From Nothopassalora personata (lineage: Eukaryota; Ascomycota; Dothideomycetes; Mycosphaerellales; Mycosphaerellaceae), in contig CM066287.1 of assembly GCA_033816765.1 (NCBI GenBank), positions 3,100,001-3,164,000 of the forward strand: a stretch of DNA of 64,000 nt. The letters are read 5' to 3'. Numbering within the stretch: position 1 is the first letter of the stretch; each line of letters begins with the position of its first letter. Shown here one piece after another: positions 41,435-52,511 of the stretch. Both the position numbers and the translations under genes were made by a program. Below the pieces are notes generated by a model. It was not told where the DNA came from and searched no databases. It saw nothing but the letters and a program-made list of their open reading frames with translations.

Positions 41435-41880
41435 ATGGCCAACGCACAACACGTCTACTACGGGAAGCCGCAGCCGGCCCCTTTAGCCGCGAGTACTGTC
41501 GATTCCCGACCGCCTGATTATGGTCACAGCATCCCGCCGCAGGAGCAGGACCACGACATGGGCAGAATCCACCCAAACGACGGCCAGGATGTGGTCGATT
41601 TGCTCAATCAACCCGGCGCAGTAACCGATGACATTGGTGAGTCGCCTTTGTCACTCGGCAAGCGAAGTGCCTTTTTCTGATCTTGCGCGAGCTTCGCGGA
41701 CGTCCATTTCGGACATGCTGTATGGGCGTCATGGTATTCTATCCATGTCGCCTTGATGCTTCCCCCTTGCACGTCTGGCCTTCCACGGCGAACGCAAGCT
41801 GAATCCTTCTTTCAGCATACGACCCGCAGTTCGCCGAAACGCCAGACTTCGTCAGCGCAATGACTCGTATCTCTCGTTGA
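41435..41880 (+). CDS. Small spliced gene after PEX20, 88 aa
   Basis: Exons 41435-41636 and 41816-41880 around a 179-bp intron (GTGAGT donor, CTGAA branch-like site, TTTCAG acceptor). The spliced frame is 267 nt and joins GAVTDDI to AYDPQFAETPDFVS, a coherent acidic protein ending MTRISR. It starts MANAQHVYYGKPQPAPL. The frame is open upstream to about 41390, immediately after PEX20, so it might be the 3' part of PEX20; however, no donor in PEX20 gives the required phase. Not recognised as a family. It could be an independent small protein or a mis-joined PEX20 tail. Confidence 0.5.
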
Positions 41881-43151
41881 ACTGCGCTCTGACCCCGTGA
41901 CACAGACTCGGAGTTCCTCATGACTTCTCCATACTATCAACCATGAATGAAGTGGCCACTCTGACCAGCTGTTGCAGAGCCACCGGCACTTCACTACAAA
42001 CCGTGGCCGAACGCTCACATCTACCGCACGGCTGCTGGCTGCTTCTTTCGGGACGACTTAGCGGCTGACGGATTGGGTTGAGATGCGAAGTTGACGTTAG
42101 AACTGGCAAAGCGGTCATGACTTTTTGGTTGGGCTTCGAGCACTTCTACGATACTGGGAGGGAATGGCCACGAAGGCCTAGTATACGCCGCCGGGCCAGG
42201 ACAAAGACATCAATTTGGAGCAGATCAAGACACAGCCTCAATACAAAAGACTACAGAACGTCAGCTACCGACCACACTGATGATCTACAAGAGATCAGCA
42301 ACCATGCTCGATGGGTGATGACAAGACCCAATGCCTCCTCAGTGCTAAAGATTACCAGCGTTCTTTGCTTCCAATGCCAAGGCCGACCATGCTCAACACT
42401 GTCGACAGACTTACTGTCGTCTATAGCAATACTCTCAGCTGCACAGCAACATTCTCTCTCTGCAGGAAGGTCATTCACCGCCGGGCATTATTGATGATTC
42501 GTGGAATTTTGGCTGGGTCGAGTAGAACGGATGTTGAACGTGATCGAAGTTGTGAAAGTTTGGGGGCGTGGATGAATTCGCCGTTGCCTTGGATGGGGGG
42601 GATAGGAGGAGAGAATATACCGTTGATAAACGATACGTTGCGCAAGTATCACTGCCTTCACGGTCTCAAAGGGGCGTGGAATTGGCGAGGGGTGACAAAG
42701 GAAGAGCGATTGTGACGGTGAAGATACGCAGTCATGATCGTGAAAGATGGTGTATTGAGCATACTACGATAAGGGAACGTATTAGTTTGCGACGGGCGAC
42801 CGAAAGCTCACATGTTCAACACTGTTCCAGTATGGCTTTCTTCTTCACTACAGCAGCGCCGTCATACGACGGTGATTGCCACAACTTTTGCCAAAGCCAC
42901 TTTACAATCAAGCAAACGACATGGGATGAGTGAAGACGATCTTGATATAGAGACTCCGACAGAGCATTCGCGGCTTCCAGGCCACGTCGATCTCGTTGTT
43001 TAAGTCTAGTCGTCAAAGGAGTGACGAAGAAGGCACAATACATCACGCATTATGCCCATCCAACCCTTTGCACTTTTGTCAGAACCTCTTGTACAGTACA
43101 GCTTGTTCTTCGATCAAGAAGTAGAACCCTGTCCAGGCAGGAAATACGCGC
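41881..43151. other. Intergenic, ~1.3 kb
   Basis: Between convergent transcription units. Several short frames on both strands, none protein-like throughout. No repeat or RNA gene recognised. Confidence 0.5.
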
Positions 43152-45437
43152 TTAGAACCTCAGATCCCAGCCGATCTTTGGTCCAATTACCGGGAGCTCC
43201 TCCGCCACTGATTGCACGTCCTTGTCGCCTCTGCCGGACAAGCAGATGACAATGTTCTGGTCCTCCCTCATCGTCTTGGCCAGCTCCATCGCGCCAAAGA
43301 TGGCGTGGCTTGTTTCCAGTGCAGGAATGATGCCCTCGAGTTCCGACAACTGTCTGAACCCGATGAAAGCCTCAGCATCCGTGGCAGCGATGAACTTCGC
43401 CCGGGAGCTATCCTTCCAGCCTGACAGTTCTGGACCGACACCAGGGTAGTCCAAGCCTGCCGATACTGAATGCGTATCCTCGATCTGGCCTTCGGCGCTC
43501 TGAAGGATGTATGTCCGCACACCGTGAAGTACACCTGGCTTGCCTCCGGTCAGAGTAGCGCTATGTCTGTTCGTGTCTACACCGTCACCGCCGGCTTCCA
43601 CACCAAGGAGCTGCACGCTTGGATCGTTTGAGAAGGGGAAGAACATGCCGGTGGCATTGCTGCCACCACCAACACACGCCACGACGGCATCTGGCAGTCG
43701 ACCGGTGAGCTCGTGCATTTGCTCCTTCGTCTCGTTTCCGATGACGCTCTGGAATGTCCGCACCATAGTTGGAAAGGGGTGAGGCCCGATCGCCGAGCCG
43801 ATGATGTAGTGTGTTGTGTCCAGCTTCTCGACCCACTTCCTCATTGCTTCGTTAACTGCATCACGTAGGGTTCGTGAACCAGATTCTACGGCGACTACAG
43901 ATGCGCCGAGAAGCTTCATGCGGAAGACGTTCAATGCTTGTCGCCGAACGTCTTCCGCACCCATATACACAGTGCACTTCATGCCGAATCTTGCACAAAC
44001 TGTGGCTGTGGCGACACCGTGTTGACCCGCACCTGTCTCTGCAATAATCTCAGTCTTCCCCAGCCGTCTTGCGATGAGTATCTGCCCGACAGCGTTGTTG
44101 ATTTTGTGAGATCCCGTGTGATTGAGGTCCTCACGCTTCAGGTACACGTTCGCACCGTAGCCTTGTTTGGATTCCTTCCGTACATGTTCTGTAACACGCA
44201 CTGCCTTGTGCAGCGACGAAGGTCTGCTCATGTACGGGTAATATGATCTGAACTCCTCCCAGAACTTTGGATCGTTTCGTGCATCGTTGAAGCCTTTCTC
44301 AAGCTCCGCCAAGCAGTCCATCAACGATTCTGGAACATACTGTCCACCGAATTGCCCGAACCGCGATGGCATCAGCTCGGTGTCTTGGCCTTCGGTATTA
44401 AGTGCCTCGAGTTGATCGGCTAGACCGGGACCATTCGATTCCTTGATTACAGCATCGACGTGCACGGTTCCGTTCGAGGGCAAGCTCTCGCTGTCAGGCT
44501 GTTTGGTAGGATCGGCAGTAGAGATGTCCTTGGGCGCTTCACCGTTCGTCTTGTTCACCCAGCCACTGCCATCGCCACCTGGATTCGCAGCAGTGGAGAT
44601 GACGTGACCATTCGAAGCACCGTTGGCGACGCTGACAGCCGGATTTCGCCTCTGGGTGATCGTGTAGCAGTACTCCTCAACGGCTTTGGCACCTTTGCCA
44701 CTGGCGGCATTCTTGATGTTGATGATGATCTGACTCCCGATAACGACACCCTCGGAGACCTTGCCCACCTCAACAAAATGCTCACGAGTACTCACGCCAA
44801 ACCCAACTGCAGCCGGGACACCGCCAGAGTATTTGTGTACTCTGTCAAGCAGATCTGGCAGGCCGGAGCTGAGCGCACCTGTAGCGCCCGTAACACCCAT
44901 GCGTGAGACGACGTAGATGAAGGAATCTGCAATGCCACATAGCAGCTTCATGCGCTTCTCGCTTGTAGCAGGAGCGATCAGTGGCACGTACGAGAGACCG
45001 TAGGTTGTGCAGTGACCTCTGAAACGAACCGCCTCTTCGGGTGGCAGATCGACCATGATGAATCCATTGACACCTGCTGCTTTGGAGTCCTGCAACATAC
45101 GCTCTTCACCATAGGCCAGTAGAGGGTTGTAGTAGCCCATGAGGAGTACCGGTGCTTTCAAGCCTCTACTCCGGGCATCCTTCACAATGTTCAAGCAATG
45201 CGTTGTGGTGGTGCCATTGGCGAGCGCCTGCGTGTTGGCGGACTGGATTGTAGGGCCGTCGGCAATTGGATCTGTGAAGGGTGTGCCTAATTCTATGATG
45301 TCTGCGCCTCCAGCTTCCATGGCGAGCAGAATGTCAGGTGTTTCTGCGATGGTTGGGTAACCAGCTGTTGTGTATGTGACGAGTGCGGGCCTGCCCTCGC
45401 TCTTCGCCCGAGCGAATGCCTTCTTGATGCCGTCCAT
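43152..45437 (-). CDS. Bifunctional tryptophan synthase (alpha-beta fusion), 761 aa
   Basis: A single frame from ATG 45437. Residues 1-262 are the alpha subunit, cleaving indole-3-glycerol phosphate: Glu49 in DIIELG and Asp60 in DPIADGP are the catalytic pair at their canonical numbers. A ~90-residue Ser/Asn/Gly-rich linker follows. The beta subunit starts at about residue 355 ([13 protein letters not shown]) and joins indole to serine with pyridoxal phosphate: [11 protein letters not shown] carries the Schiff-base lysine, Lys445, and [10 protein letters not shown] is the phosphate-binding loop. Alpha-before-beta fusion in one chain is the fungal TRP5/trpB-type arrangement. The end, [10 protein letters not shown], is complete. 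It is divergent from MGE1 with 368 bp between start codons. Confidence 0.97.
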   Translation of the reverse strand: MDGIKKAFARAKSEGRPALVTYTTAGYPTIAETPDILLAMEAGGADIIELGTPFTDPIADGPTIQSANTQALANGTTTTHCLNIVKDARSRGLKAPVLLMGYYNPLLAYGEERMLQDSKAAGVNGFIMVDLPPEEAVRFRGHCTTYGLSYVPLIAPATSEKRMKLLCGIADSFIYVVSRMGVTGATGALSSGLPDLLDRVHKYSGGVPAAVGFGVSTREHFVEVGKVSEGVVIGSQIIINIKNAASGKGAKAVEEYCYTITQRRNPAVSVANGASNGHVISTAANPGGDGSGWVNKTNGEAPKDISTADPTKQPDSESLPSNGTVHVDAVIKESNGPGLADQLEALNTEGQDTELMPSRFGQFGGQYVPESLMDCLAELEKGFNDARNDPKFWEEFRSYYPYMSRPSSLHKAVRVTEHVRKESKQGYGANVYLKREDLNHTGSHKINNAVGQILIARRLGKTEIIAETGAGQHGVATATVCARFGMKCTVYMGAEDVRRQALNVFRMKLLGASVVAVESGSRTLRDAVNEAMRKWVEKLDTTHYIIGSAIGPHPFPTMVRTFQSVIGNETKEQMHELTGRLPDAVVACVGGGSNATGMFFPFSNDPSVQLLGVEAGGDGVDTNRHSATLTGGKPGVLHGVRTYILQSAEGQIEDTHSVSAGLDYPGVGPELSGWKDSSRAKFIAATDAEAFIGFRQLSELEGIIPALETSHAIFGAMELAKTMREDQNIVICLSGRGDKDVQSVAEELPVIGPKIGWDLRF

Positions 45438-45805
45438 CTTTCCAGCTCTTCTTCAGCAAAGTGTGCCGATCAGCTTGCCAAGGATAGGACGGTGACTTTT
45501 ATCGTTTGTATGGATCGGCTTGCGAGAAGGATTTCTTCAGTGAGCTACTTCAGTGGTAGGCTTTGAGTTGTCAATTGCGTGTACTTGGGCATAGGGTGTG
45601 AGTGTGTAGTGTTGTGTTAAGGTTGTCAAAGAGTCATCTCAATTATGAAGTTGGTGGAACAATCCAATGCTATGACTCTATGATCGTCGTCGGTCCGGTG
45701 TCGCGGGCAGGCTACCGTTGCTCGCGTGCCTTGAACTTTTTGAACCGAACATCGCTCTTGCATCCATCGAAAGACAGCTCTACCTAAGGTCCATCACATC
45801 ACAAC
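45438..45805. promoter_or_regulatory. Divergent promoter of tryptophan synthase and MGE1
   Basis: 368 bp between opposed ATGs. Amino-acid biosynthesis genes in this group are often under cross-pathway control (TGACTC-type sites), but I do not see an exact copy here. Confidence 0.5.
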
Positions 45806-46613
45806 ATGCTTCAGCAACGACTAGCGCGATCTCTCCAGCATATCGCACGGCACTCGCAACCCTTGCGCGCCTCCAACGTTCACAGCACACCCTTCTATGC
45901 CGCCACATCAAAAGTTGCGCCGGCAACATCACAGCAGCTGCTAGGGCGAAGATGGTATTCGGAGGCTACAAAGGAGTCTGAGCAGACAGAGGAGCAGATG
46001 CTCAAAGAGAACTCGGGCGACAAAGATGCAAAGGCCAGCAACGACGCCGCACAGGAGGACCCGGTGCAGAAGGAGGACCCGGTGCAGAAAGAGCTCGAGG
46101 CTAAAAAGAGGGAGGTCATCGATCTGACAGATCGATTAAAGCGACAAGTGGCCGAATACAGAAACCTTCAGGAACAGACGAAGCGCGAAGTCGCTGCAGC
46201 AAAGGACTTTGCATTGCAGAAGTTCGCCAAAGACCTGCTGGACAGCGTCGACAACCTTGACCGTGCCCTGGAGAACGTACCCAAGGAGAAGCTCACTGAT
46301 GAGAACAAGGACCTGGTCAACCTGCACAGTGGGTTGAAGATGACGGAGACTATCTTGATGAACACTCTGAAGAAGCACGGTATGGAGCGGATAGACCCCA
46401 GTGTCGAGAACGAGCCTTTCGATCCCAACAGGCACGAGGCAACGTTCCAGGCGCCACAGCCAGACAAGAAGGATGGCACTGTCTTCTATACCCAGCAAAA
46501 AGGCTTTGTATACAACAACCGCGTTCTCAGGGTAAGCTCGTCCCTTGCCGTGCTCAATAAAATGCTAACTCAACATACAGGCGGCCAAGGTCGGTGTTGT
46601 AAAGAACTCATAA
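45806..46613 (+). CDS. MGE1: Mitochondrial GrpE nucleotide-exchange factor, 252 aa
   Basis: Exons 45806-46531 and 46581-46613, with a 49-bp intron (GTAAGC...ACAG); splicing replaces a read-through tail by the conserved ending RAAKVGVVKNS. The first ~50 residues are Arg/Ser/Gln rich without acidic residues and contain RRWYSE, a typical mitochondrial presequence and cleavage region. The long GrpE coiled coil starts at about residue 95 (LTDRLKRQVAEYRNLQEQTK), followed by the LDSVDNLDRAL block and the beta wing with HEATFQAP and KGFVYNNRVLR. It releases ADP from mitochondrial Hsp70 in the matrix for import and folding. An 18-bp in-frame tandem duplication (EDPVQK twice) sits in the linker after the presequence. 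Confidence 0.95.
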
Positions 46614-47419
46614 CCTGATTACAGATGTGGAATGTAGGAACAGCTAGGGTGATCGATATCAGGCGTTCGAGATGGGAACAGCTGCTACAGCAGCGCAGGA
46701 TTGTACAATCTCCTCTTAGGTTGCGTTCTCAAAAGCGTAGACGGGAAGCATGGCGCTGACGGCTGTAAAAATGTACAGCATCATGATATAATTATTGCCG
46801 AGACGACTACAATGTATCATATCTGGTGGACAGTACCATTCCTCAGTCGGAAGCGAACATCTCTCCGCCTCGAGACTCGTTGCGACAATGATCCGAGAGG
46901 CATGGGACATCTACCGGTCATCGCCTCCCACAGGTATGCACTTCAGTGAGACGTAGCAGCAGCCCTCGTATCGATTCAATCGCTTCACTGCGACTCTGTC
47001 GGTAGCAGGTCTTAAGTCGCAGCATGCGGCCTCTCGTTCGTGATCTCCCTCGGCTGTAGCTCGTGCAGGAAGCGGCACTTGATGACTTTAGAAGGATTAT
47101 GGCTACCGAGTGGAGAGAAATGATGGGATAATTATGCAGCTTTATGCAGACGCCACCACATAGAGTTACTGTGTTAGACTTGTTCAAGACCCACAGGCAG
47201 TGGCAAGCCCGCGTTGACGCGGTTCGCTGCTCCCTTCTCCGATAAGATATATATCCTCCCTCTCATGATTTCTTGCAACTTTCACACAATATACTGCTCA
47301 AACACACACCATTCGAACCGTCAGATCGCGATGATTAACGTGATACCCATATTATCGCGCGAAAACGAACCGCTACCTCGCTGTCGCCGAAAACAGTCAC
47401 GCGTCGCGATTAAAACAAC
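46614..47419. other. Intergenic, ~0.8 kb, gene-to-transposon boundary
   Basis: The first ~600 bp downstream of MGE1 have ordinary composition. From about 47,330 the sequence becomes TA/CG-rich and CA/TG-poor, marking the start of the RIP-affected block and probably the 5' leader of the LINE-like element. Confidence 0.5.
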
Positions 47420-49171
47420 ATGACGCGTCCAACGCACCCAACGATACAACCTAACCAAGGCCTAAAAGACACCATTATACACTTTAACGAATACTGTAAA
47501 TAGACGGAGGAGTGGCTGAATAGAACGGATAAAAAGAGGAACTTTAAGGAGGCACTAAGAAGCATAGCGCAGTTTAGACAGAGGTTTTACGAACACGCCT
47601 AAGGACATGTCGCGAAGGACGTATACTAACAGGTAGTAGTTCTTTAAGATAGCCTAAGCATAATTAAGAATACCCTCTACACTTATACTAGTTTGTTAAG
47701 ATAGCGCTAATAGGCGATAGGTTTCGACAAACCCGTAATAATCTAGTGTATCCGAGAGGCTCTTCCTACTACCGCAACCTATACAGCTAGTACCTCTAGT
47801 GACACTGCCCTTAATTAGCTAGACAAAGTACGAATTAAAATACAGGACTAGGGTATTCGGGAGCTGCTTAAATAGAGACACTATAAAGGCGACGAGCTAC
47901 TTAAGTCAATTAATAAAGGCCTTAAGTAGAAGAACTGTTAATCTTAAGCTATAGTAGCAACATAGTTACCCTTAGGAGACGTCGATATTTGGTTTAACGA
48001 TAGATAAGACAGAGACTAGTTCTTCCGCGAGAAAGAGAAATACCTTCTAATACTAGGAGCTAACGTAGAGCTCACGATATAGACATTTAGCGTAGTAGTT
48101 AACGGAGTGCTAATAAAGAGTATTAACATAGACACTATTAGTAAGTAGAAAGCAATAGCTTAAATTAAAGCATACAACGTCGTCCGAATGCTAGAGGCTA
48201 TTATTATAGGCATCGAATAGCTCTCGAGAGGAAACGCTAAAACGAAAGACAACAGCTTAATAGTTATATACTATCTCTACCCGGAAGACGCGAACACCGT
48301 TATCGACTTTAGGCTACTATAGGAAGGAAGGATACTTAACGGCAAACTATTTCACGGACAGTGTCGTCTATTACAGTACTTTAATTGCCTCTAATATAAT
48401 CATAATAGAGCCCGTTACACGGCGACAATACGATACGGGAAATGCGCTAGTAGGCATTACGGAATAAAAGACTACTTAACTAACACATAGCAATACGCTA
48501 ACTATAGCTACGTATATACGGCCTTTAGCGAAAGCTATCCGGCTAGGCGAAAGGCGCGGGCGGAGATTGTAACGAGGAAAGCAAAGCTCCCTTATAGGCA
48601 CGATGTCTACAGTCCTCGAAGGACTTAACTAATCTCGTAGTAACAGTAGTATATAGGCGGCCCTCGAGACCCGGTAAACGCATAGACACCGAGAGCCATT
48701 ACATATTAAAATAACTAAGGAGGCCTAACTAACTAGATCGAGGAACTGCATAGTACCGACAACAGCCCGGACTAGGGACCTAGGTAACATAACATACTAA
48801 TTCCGAATGCGGACATAGGTAAATAACGCGTCGAGCCTACCTAACTTCTAACGCCCCTAGTAGACGCGTCTCTACTAATACTAAGCAATTTAGGCACCTC
48901 CTCGCTAACGGATAGTAGACTACTATTAAGAGACAAGTAAACAAGTAGCGATAGTAACGTTCCGGGCGCTACCTTACTAGAAGAGACATAGAGGGCAATC
49001 GATTAATAGCTAGAAGTTCACTAAACGCTAACTATCGATAGAACCCTCCCTAGCCCTTTACTAGGGCTAATCTATTAAACTCCGACCCTAGCGTACGTTA
49101 CGGAGCTTTAAGACACTATCTAAAAGCTCTAGAGAGACCTCGACGAACTTAGAGAGACGCGTAAGGATTAC
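47420..49171 (+). pseudogene. LINE-like (Tad1-type) ORF1, 5' part, RIP-inactivated
   Basis: From ATG 47420 one plus-strand frame can be followed for 1752 nt, broken only by RIP-type stops. Around 48362-48560 it encodes a gag-like zinc-knuckle series (C...FNC, then GKCASRH, then an A-N-Y/C region) followed by FSES-PARRKARAE, the ordering seen in ORF1 of Tad1-clade LINEs of fungi. A helical region (LQRDLDELRETRKDY) lies at the end. The frame is interrupted at 49171 by the chromovirus insertion and resumes in phase at 58367. No ORF2 (endonuclease/RT) is present in the window. The Tad1 assignment is an inference from the knuckle context. Confidence 0.65.
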
Positions 49172-49368
49172 TATTAAGGGGATGTCGCAATGTATAGTAC
49201 GCCTACGACCTGCTAGTCGTAGATGAACTAATTCTTGCCTTTTGTTTAAGACGCATCGCGCGTCGCAAGGTGTACTCATGCGTGTTACGTGCGGCTTAGT
49301 AGCCGGTCGCGACCGTATGTTACATATAAGGCTATATGTAGGGGTTAGCTACTAGGCTGCCCCTTACA
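49172..49368 (-). repeat. Left LTR (3' LTR) of chromovirus, 197 bp
   Basis: Direct repeat of 58165-58361, equal in length, differing by RIP-type transitions. Ends are short inverted repeats (TGTTAAGGGG / CCCCTTACA). Confidence 0.93.
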
Positions 49369-50021
49369 ATTGCCTCCCCTCCCGTGCGAGCTATCCTTAG
49401 CTCGCTAGTCACTACGTAGAGGCTCCTATATACTTCTAGAACCATAGTTACTATACGGCCTATATGCGGGTTGCGTACGTATCGTTATGTAGGTGTAGGT
49501 AAGTAAGGCTTAGTTACTATGCCGACGTAGCTAGTTAGGGGCATAAAACTCTAGCCTAACCTAGCCCTTTCTTAGCACGCTCCCTAGCTTATTACCTTCG
49601 CTATACTACTACTACGTACCCGTACCGCACTATTATCGTAAGCGCCTCGCTAGCATTATTATTATTATTATGTCTACCGTGCCCTCCTCGCCGCTATTCT
49701 CTAGCCGCTTCGCCTCCTCTAGTAGTACTAGTAGCGATAGTACTACTAGCGCCGTAGAAGACGAGCGCCGCTAGGCGGCTCTAGTGCGCGACGCCCCTAG
49801 AACGCCTAGTAGTCGTAAGCGACCAGTATTACCCTCGTAGCCACTAACGCCCTCGCTAGCTACTAAGCTCTCGTAGAGAATTAACATATATATACGGTGC
49901 CTCCCGTACTTCGTTAGGGGTAAGTCTCTACGCGCGTCGCCTACGATTCGCATACTAACCACTTGCTAGACGAGGCCGATAACTGTAATAGTGTTACTAC
50001 CGGCGAGCTCCTAAAGAAGTG

Positions 50022-50350
50022 TGTTAGGAACCGCTGTACGTTATCCCAACTGGGCTTGGATCTTTGCAGTGATGTCTCTGACTCGTTGAGAAGGTAGTGG
50101 TTCCAAACAGTATATGGTGTATACTTAAAATGAGTTGAGCACGAAGCTCCTATCTACTTGCAAAAGAGCGTCGTCTATATAGTGCCATGTCTTGGCGCGA
50201 CTTGATCAGTCCGATCAGTTGATCTGTCCTGCTCTCTCTGCTCCCTCAGAGATCACCCTAGAGCTCAGAGAGCGATCTCGTCCCATAGGTTTCCTTGCTC
50301 TCGTTCGCCTAACGAGTGGTTGTGGGTTCTCCACGAATCAAACCGTAACA
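50022..50350 (-). repeat. Left LTR (3' LTR) of nested element, 329 bp
   Basis: Identical by eye to 52183-52511. Begins TGTTAGG and ends GTAACA. Confidence 0.95.
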
Positions 50351-50427
50351 CCATCCCCCTTCTAGCCTAGCTTCGTCCCGAAGCTTATAGGGTCCGGCGT
50401 TTTCTTCGTCAATCCTGTCATGCAACG

Positions 50428-51130
50428 ATGACTTCTCTTTCATCTATCACCATTGGTCCTTCTCAAGCAAAATCAACCCTTCGTCGCAAGCGCCTTGTCG
50501 AAGATATTGAAGAGAACGGTTACGAAATGGCTCCCTGCTCCTATTGTCGTTCCCTGAAACCTTTGGCTGATGGCAGTCGTCCTGCCTGCATCGTTGGTCC
50601 GAGGTCCTCGAAGTGCTCCGAGTGCGTTAGACACAACCGCAAGACTTGCGACGTTTCTCTGGCCTTCCCCCAATGGGAAAAACTTCGCTCCGTCCGGGAA
50701 CAGCTTCGTCGCGACTTGGAATCCTTAGAAGAGGAGGAGATTGAGCTTCTCCAGCGTCTTACTGAGAAGCGCATGAAGAAAGTTCGTGTACGGAAACAGC
50801 TTCGTCTTGCTGAGCGTCGTACCGATGATGCGACCGGGAAGGCCCTCGACGAACTCGAGCTGGACGACCCTCCTGTCGATCTCCCCTTCTCTGTTCCGTC
50901 CGGTGTAGAGGTCCCTGAACCTCCTTTCCCTTTCCATGGCATTCTCGAGATGCCTCCTCAAGACTGGAGTTCTCTGTCGGACGTCCCGCTGGACGATCCC
51001 TTGGATTTTCTCTTTCCTCCCGTCTTGGCATCTCAATCTTCGTAAGTCGTGTTACCCAGTAGTCATTTGTTCCGTGTCGTTGTGTTGACTTCTTTTCCTT
51101 AGGTCATCAAATCAAGAAGCCGCTGTTTGA
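50428..51130 (+). CDS. Antisense spliced Cys-rich ORF of nested LTR element, 213 aa
   Basis: Exons 50428-51041 and 51103-51130 with a 61-bp intron (GTAAGT donor, CCTTAG acceptor); the spliced 642 nt are in frame and end 27 nt before the gag stop codon on the other strand. The product starts MTSLSSITIGPSQAKSTLRR. It has a six-Cys region at about residues 37-75 (CSYC, then a lone Cys, then KCSECVRHNRKTCD) like a zinc knuckle or small zinc cluster, then a charged coiled coil (LRRDLESLEEEEIELLQRL) and a Pro/Asp-rich acidic tail. It is antisense to the element transcript, so it needs its own promoter, probably in or next to the 3' LTR. Function unknown; an RNA-binding or regulatory role opposed to gag is conceivable but unproven. 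Confidence 0.75.
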
Positions 51131-51157
51131 TGCCTTGCTGTCCTCAGGTTGTTTCTG

Positions 51158-52150
51158 CTAGGCAGATTTCGAGAGAAAGCTCTCGCATTCCTGGTATGCA
51201 TTCTCTTCGCGAATCATTGCGTTGAACTCGCGGCTAACTATGTTCTTTTTCTTGCAGTTCCTTGCATAATGGCCTTGCTCGCCACATACGTAGCAGGTGG
51301 AACCTTTGCTCTTCAGCCCCCTTCCTGTCCTACGTTCCGTTACGTCCAATTCCATTGGGTCTCCGTAACCATTAGGGTCCTGACTTCTGGCCTTGAAGCC
51401 CCCTCTTCCGCCCGCGGCGGGTCTCTGGTATCCAGGCTGTACGTGTCGGTCGTACCTCAACTCCTGGAGCCTTTCGTCGATCTCCTTTGCTGCCTTGATC
51501 ATCGCCCCTAGCGTAACGACGCTGGCGTTTCGGGATAGTTCGGCTTTGACGTTGTCTTTCAGCCCGAGGTAGAACTGCGATCGCAAAGCTGCGTCGTTCC
51601 ATTCCAGGTCGGCGGCATATCCTTGGAATTCTGAGGCGTACAGCGCTACAGAAGTAGTCTGTCGAAGTTGTCGGATATGTCGGTCGGCGTATACCTCCTC
51701 ATTTGGTATCCCGTATAGATCATCGAGTTTCGTCTCAAACTCGTCGTAGTCGTGGAAAATTTTTCGAGTTTCCGTCTTCGGTGTTTCTCCCTCGCCCTGG
51801 TTGTGTAGCCAGTCCTTGAGGTATGGTCGGAATCCTCTAGCTGCTTTTCCTCGTAGGAAGGATGCGGCGTACAAGACCTTAGAGGCCTCGCCTTGAAACT
51901 GGTGTGCGTTGAAGTGAAGGTACAACTGAACCTGCAGTTGAAAAGCCTCCAGTTTGTCCTTGGTCCCGTCGAACGTCTCCGGCGTAGACACCTTAGGTGC
52001 ACGGTGGTGGTCCAATGGGTTCAGCATACCCATAGGAGTGTTGTTGTTCTTGCTGCTTCCTGTAATCGACATTTCGCTCATTCGTTCCGTGATGCCAGTT
52101 GACTGTGGCTGTTGTCGTGACGGACTCCGGGTAGCGTCTCTCCCAGACAT
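51158..52150 (-). CDS. Gag protein of nested LTR element, 330 aa
   Basis: Starts at ATG 52150 (the frame continues to a TTG upstream). A disordered N-terminus is followed by a capsid-like helical domain of the Ty3/gypsy retrotransposon-gag type (TPETFDGTKDKLEAFQLQVQ, then FLRGKAARGFRPYL, then FYLGLKDNVKAEL). A basic Gly-rich linker and one CCHC zinc knuckle, CYVCGEQGHYARNC, come near residue 295. The protein ends soon after with an acidic/Ser tail and stop, with no frameshift into pol. It should form the particle in which the element RNA is packaged. The frame is fully open, consistent with a young copy. Confidence 0.93.
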   Translation of the reverse strand: MSGRDATRSPSRQQPQSTGITERMSEMSITGSSKNNNTPMGMLNPLDHHRAPKVSTPETFDGTKDKLEAFQLQVQLYLHFNAHQFQGEASKVLYAASFLRGKAARGFRPYLKDWLHNQGEGETPKTETRKIFHDYDEFETKLDDLYGIPNEEVYADRHIRQLRQTTSVALYASEFQGYAADLEWNDAALRSQFYLGLKDNVKAELSRNASVVTLGAMIKAAKEIDERLQELRYDRHVQPGYQRPAAGGRGGFKARSQDPNGYGDPMELDVTERRTGRGLKSKGSTCYVCGEQGHYARNCKKKNIVSREFNAMIREENAYQECESFLSKSA

Positions 52151-52182
52151 ATGCAAAGGGCCCTGGTGGTGGTGCTCAAAGT

Positions 52183-52511
52183 TGTTAGGAACCGCTGTAC
52201 GTTATCCCAACTGGGCTTGGATCTTTGCAGTGATGTCTCTGACTCGTTGAGAAGGTAGTGGTTCCAAACAGTATATGGTGTATACTTAAAATGAGTTGAG
52301 CACGAAGCTCCTATCTACTTGCAAAAGAGCGTCGTCTATATAGTGCCATGTCTTGGCGCGACTTGATCAGTCCGATCAGTTGATCTGTCCTGCTCTCTCT
52401 GCTCCCTCAGAGATCACCCTAGAGCTCAGAGAGCGATCTCGTCCCATAGGTTTCCTTGCTCTCGTTCGCCTAACGAGTGGTTGTGGGTTCTCCACGAATC
52501 AAACCGTAACA
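52183..52511 (-). repeat. Right LTR (5' LTR) of nested element, 329 bp
   Basis: Identical by eye to 50022-50350. It should contain the promoter for the minus-strand gag transcript. Confidence 0.95.

Larger units (their letters stand above)
50022..52511 (-). mobile_element. Young non-autonomous LTR retrotransposon, nested
   Basis: Two 329-bp LTRs (50022-50350 and 52183-52511) that I read as identical, starting TGTTAGGAACC and ending CCGTAACA, with a 5-bp target duplication AAGTG (50017-50021 and 52512-52516). The 1832-bp interior encodes only a gag protein on the minus strand and a spliced ORF on the plus strand; there is no protease, RT or integrase. A purine tract (AGAAGGGGGATGG on the minus strand) abuts the left LTR, giving minus-strand orientation in agreement with gag. 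Composition is normal, with abundant CA/TG, so it arrived after RIP of the host element. It must be mobilised by enzymes supplied by another element. Confidence 0.95.
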
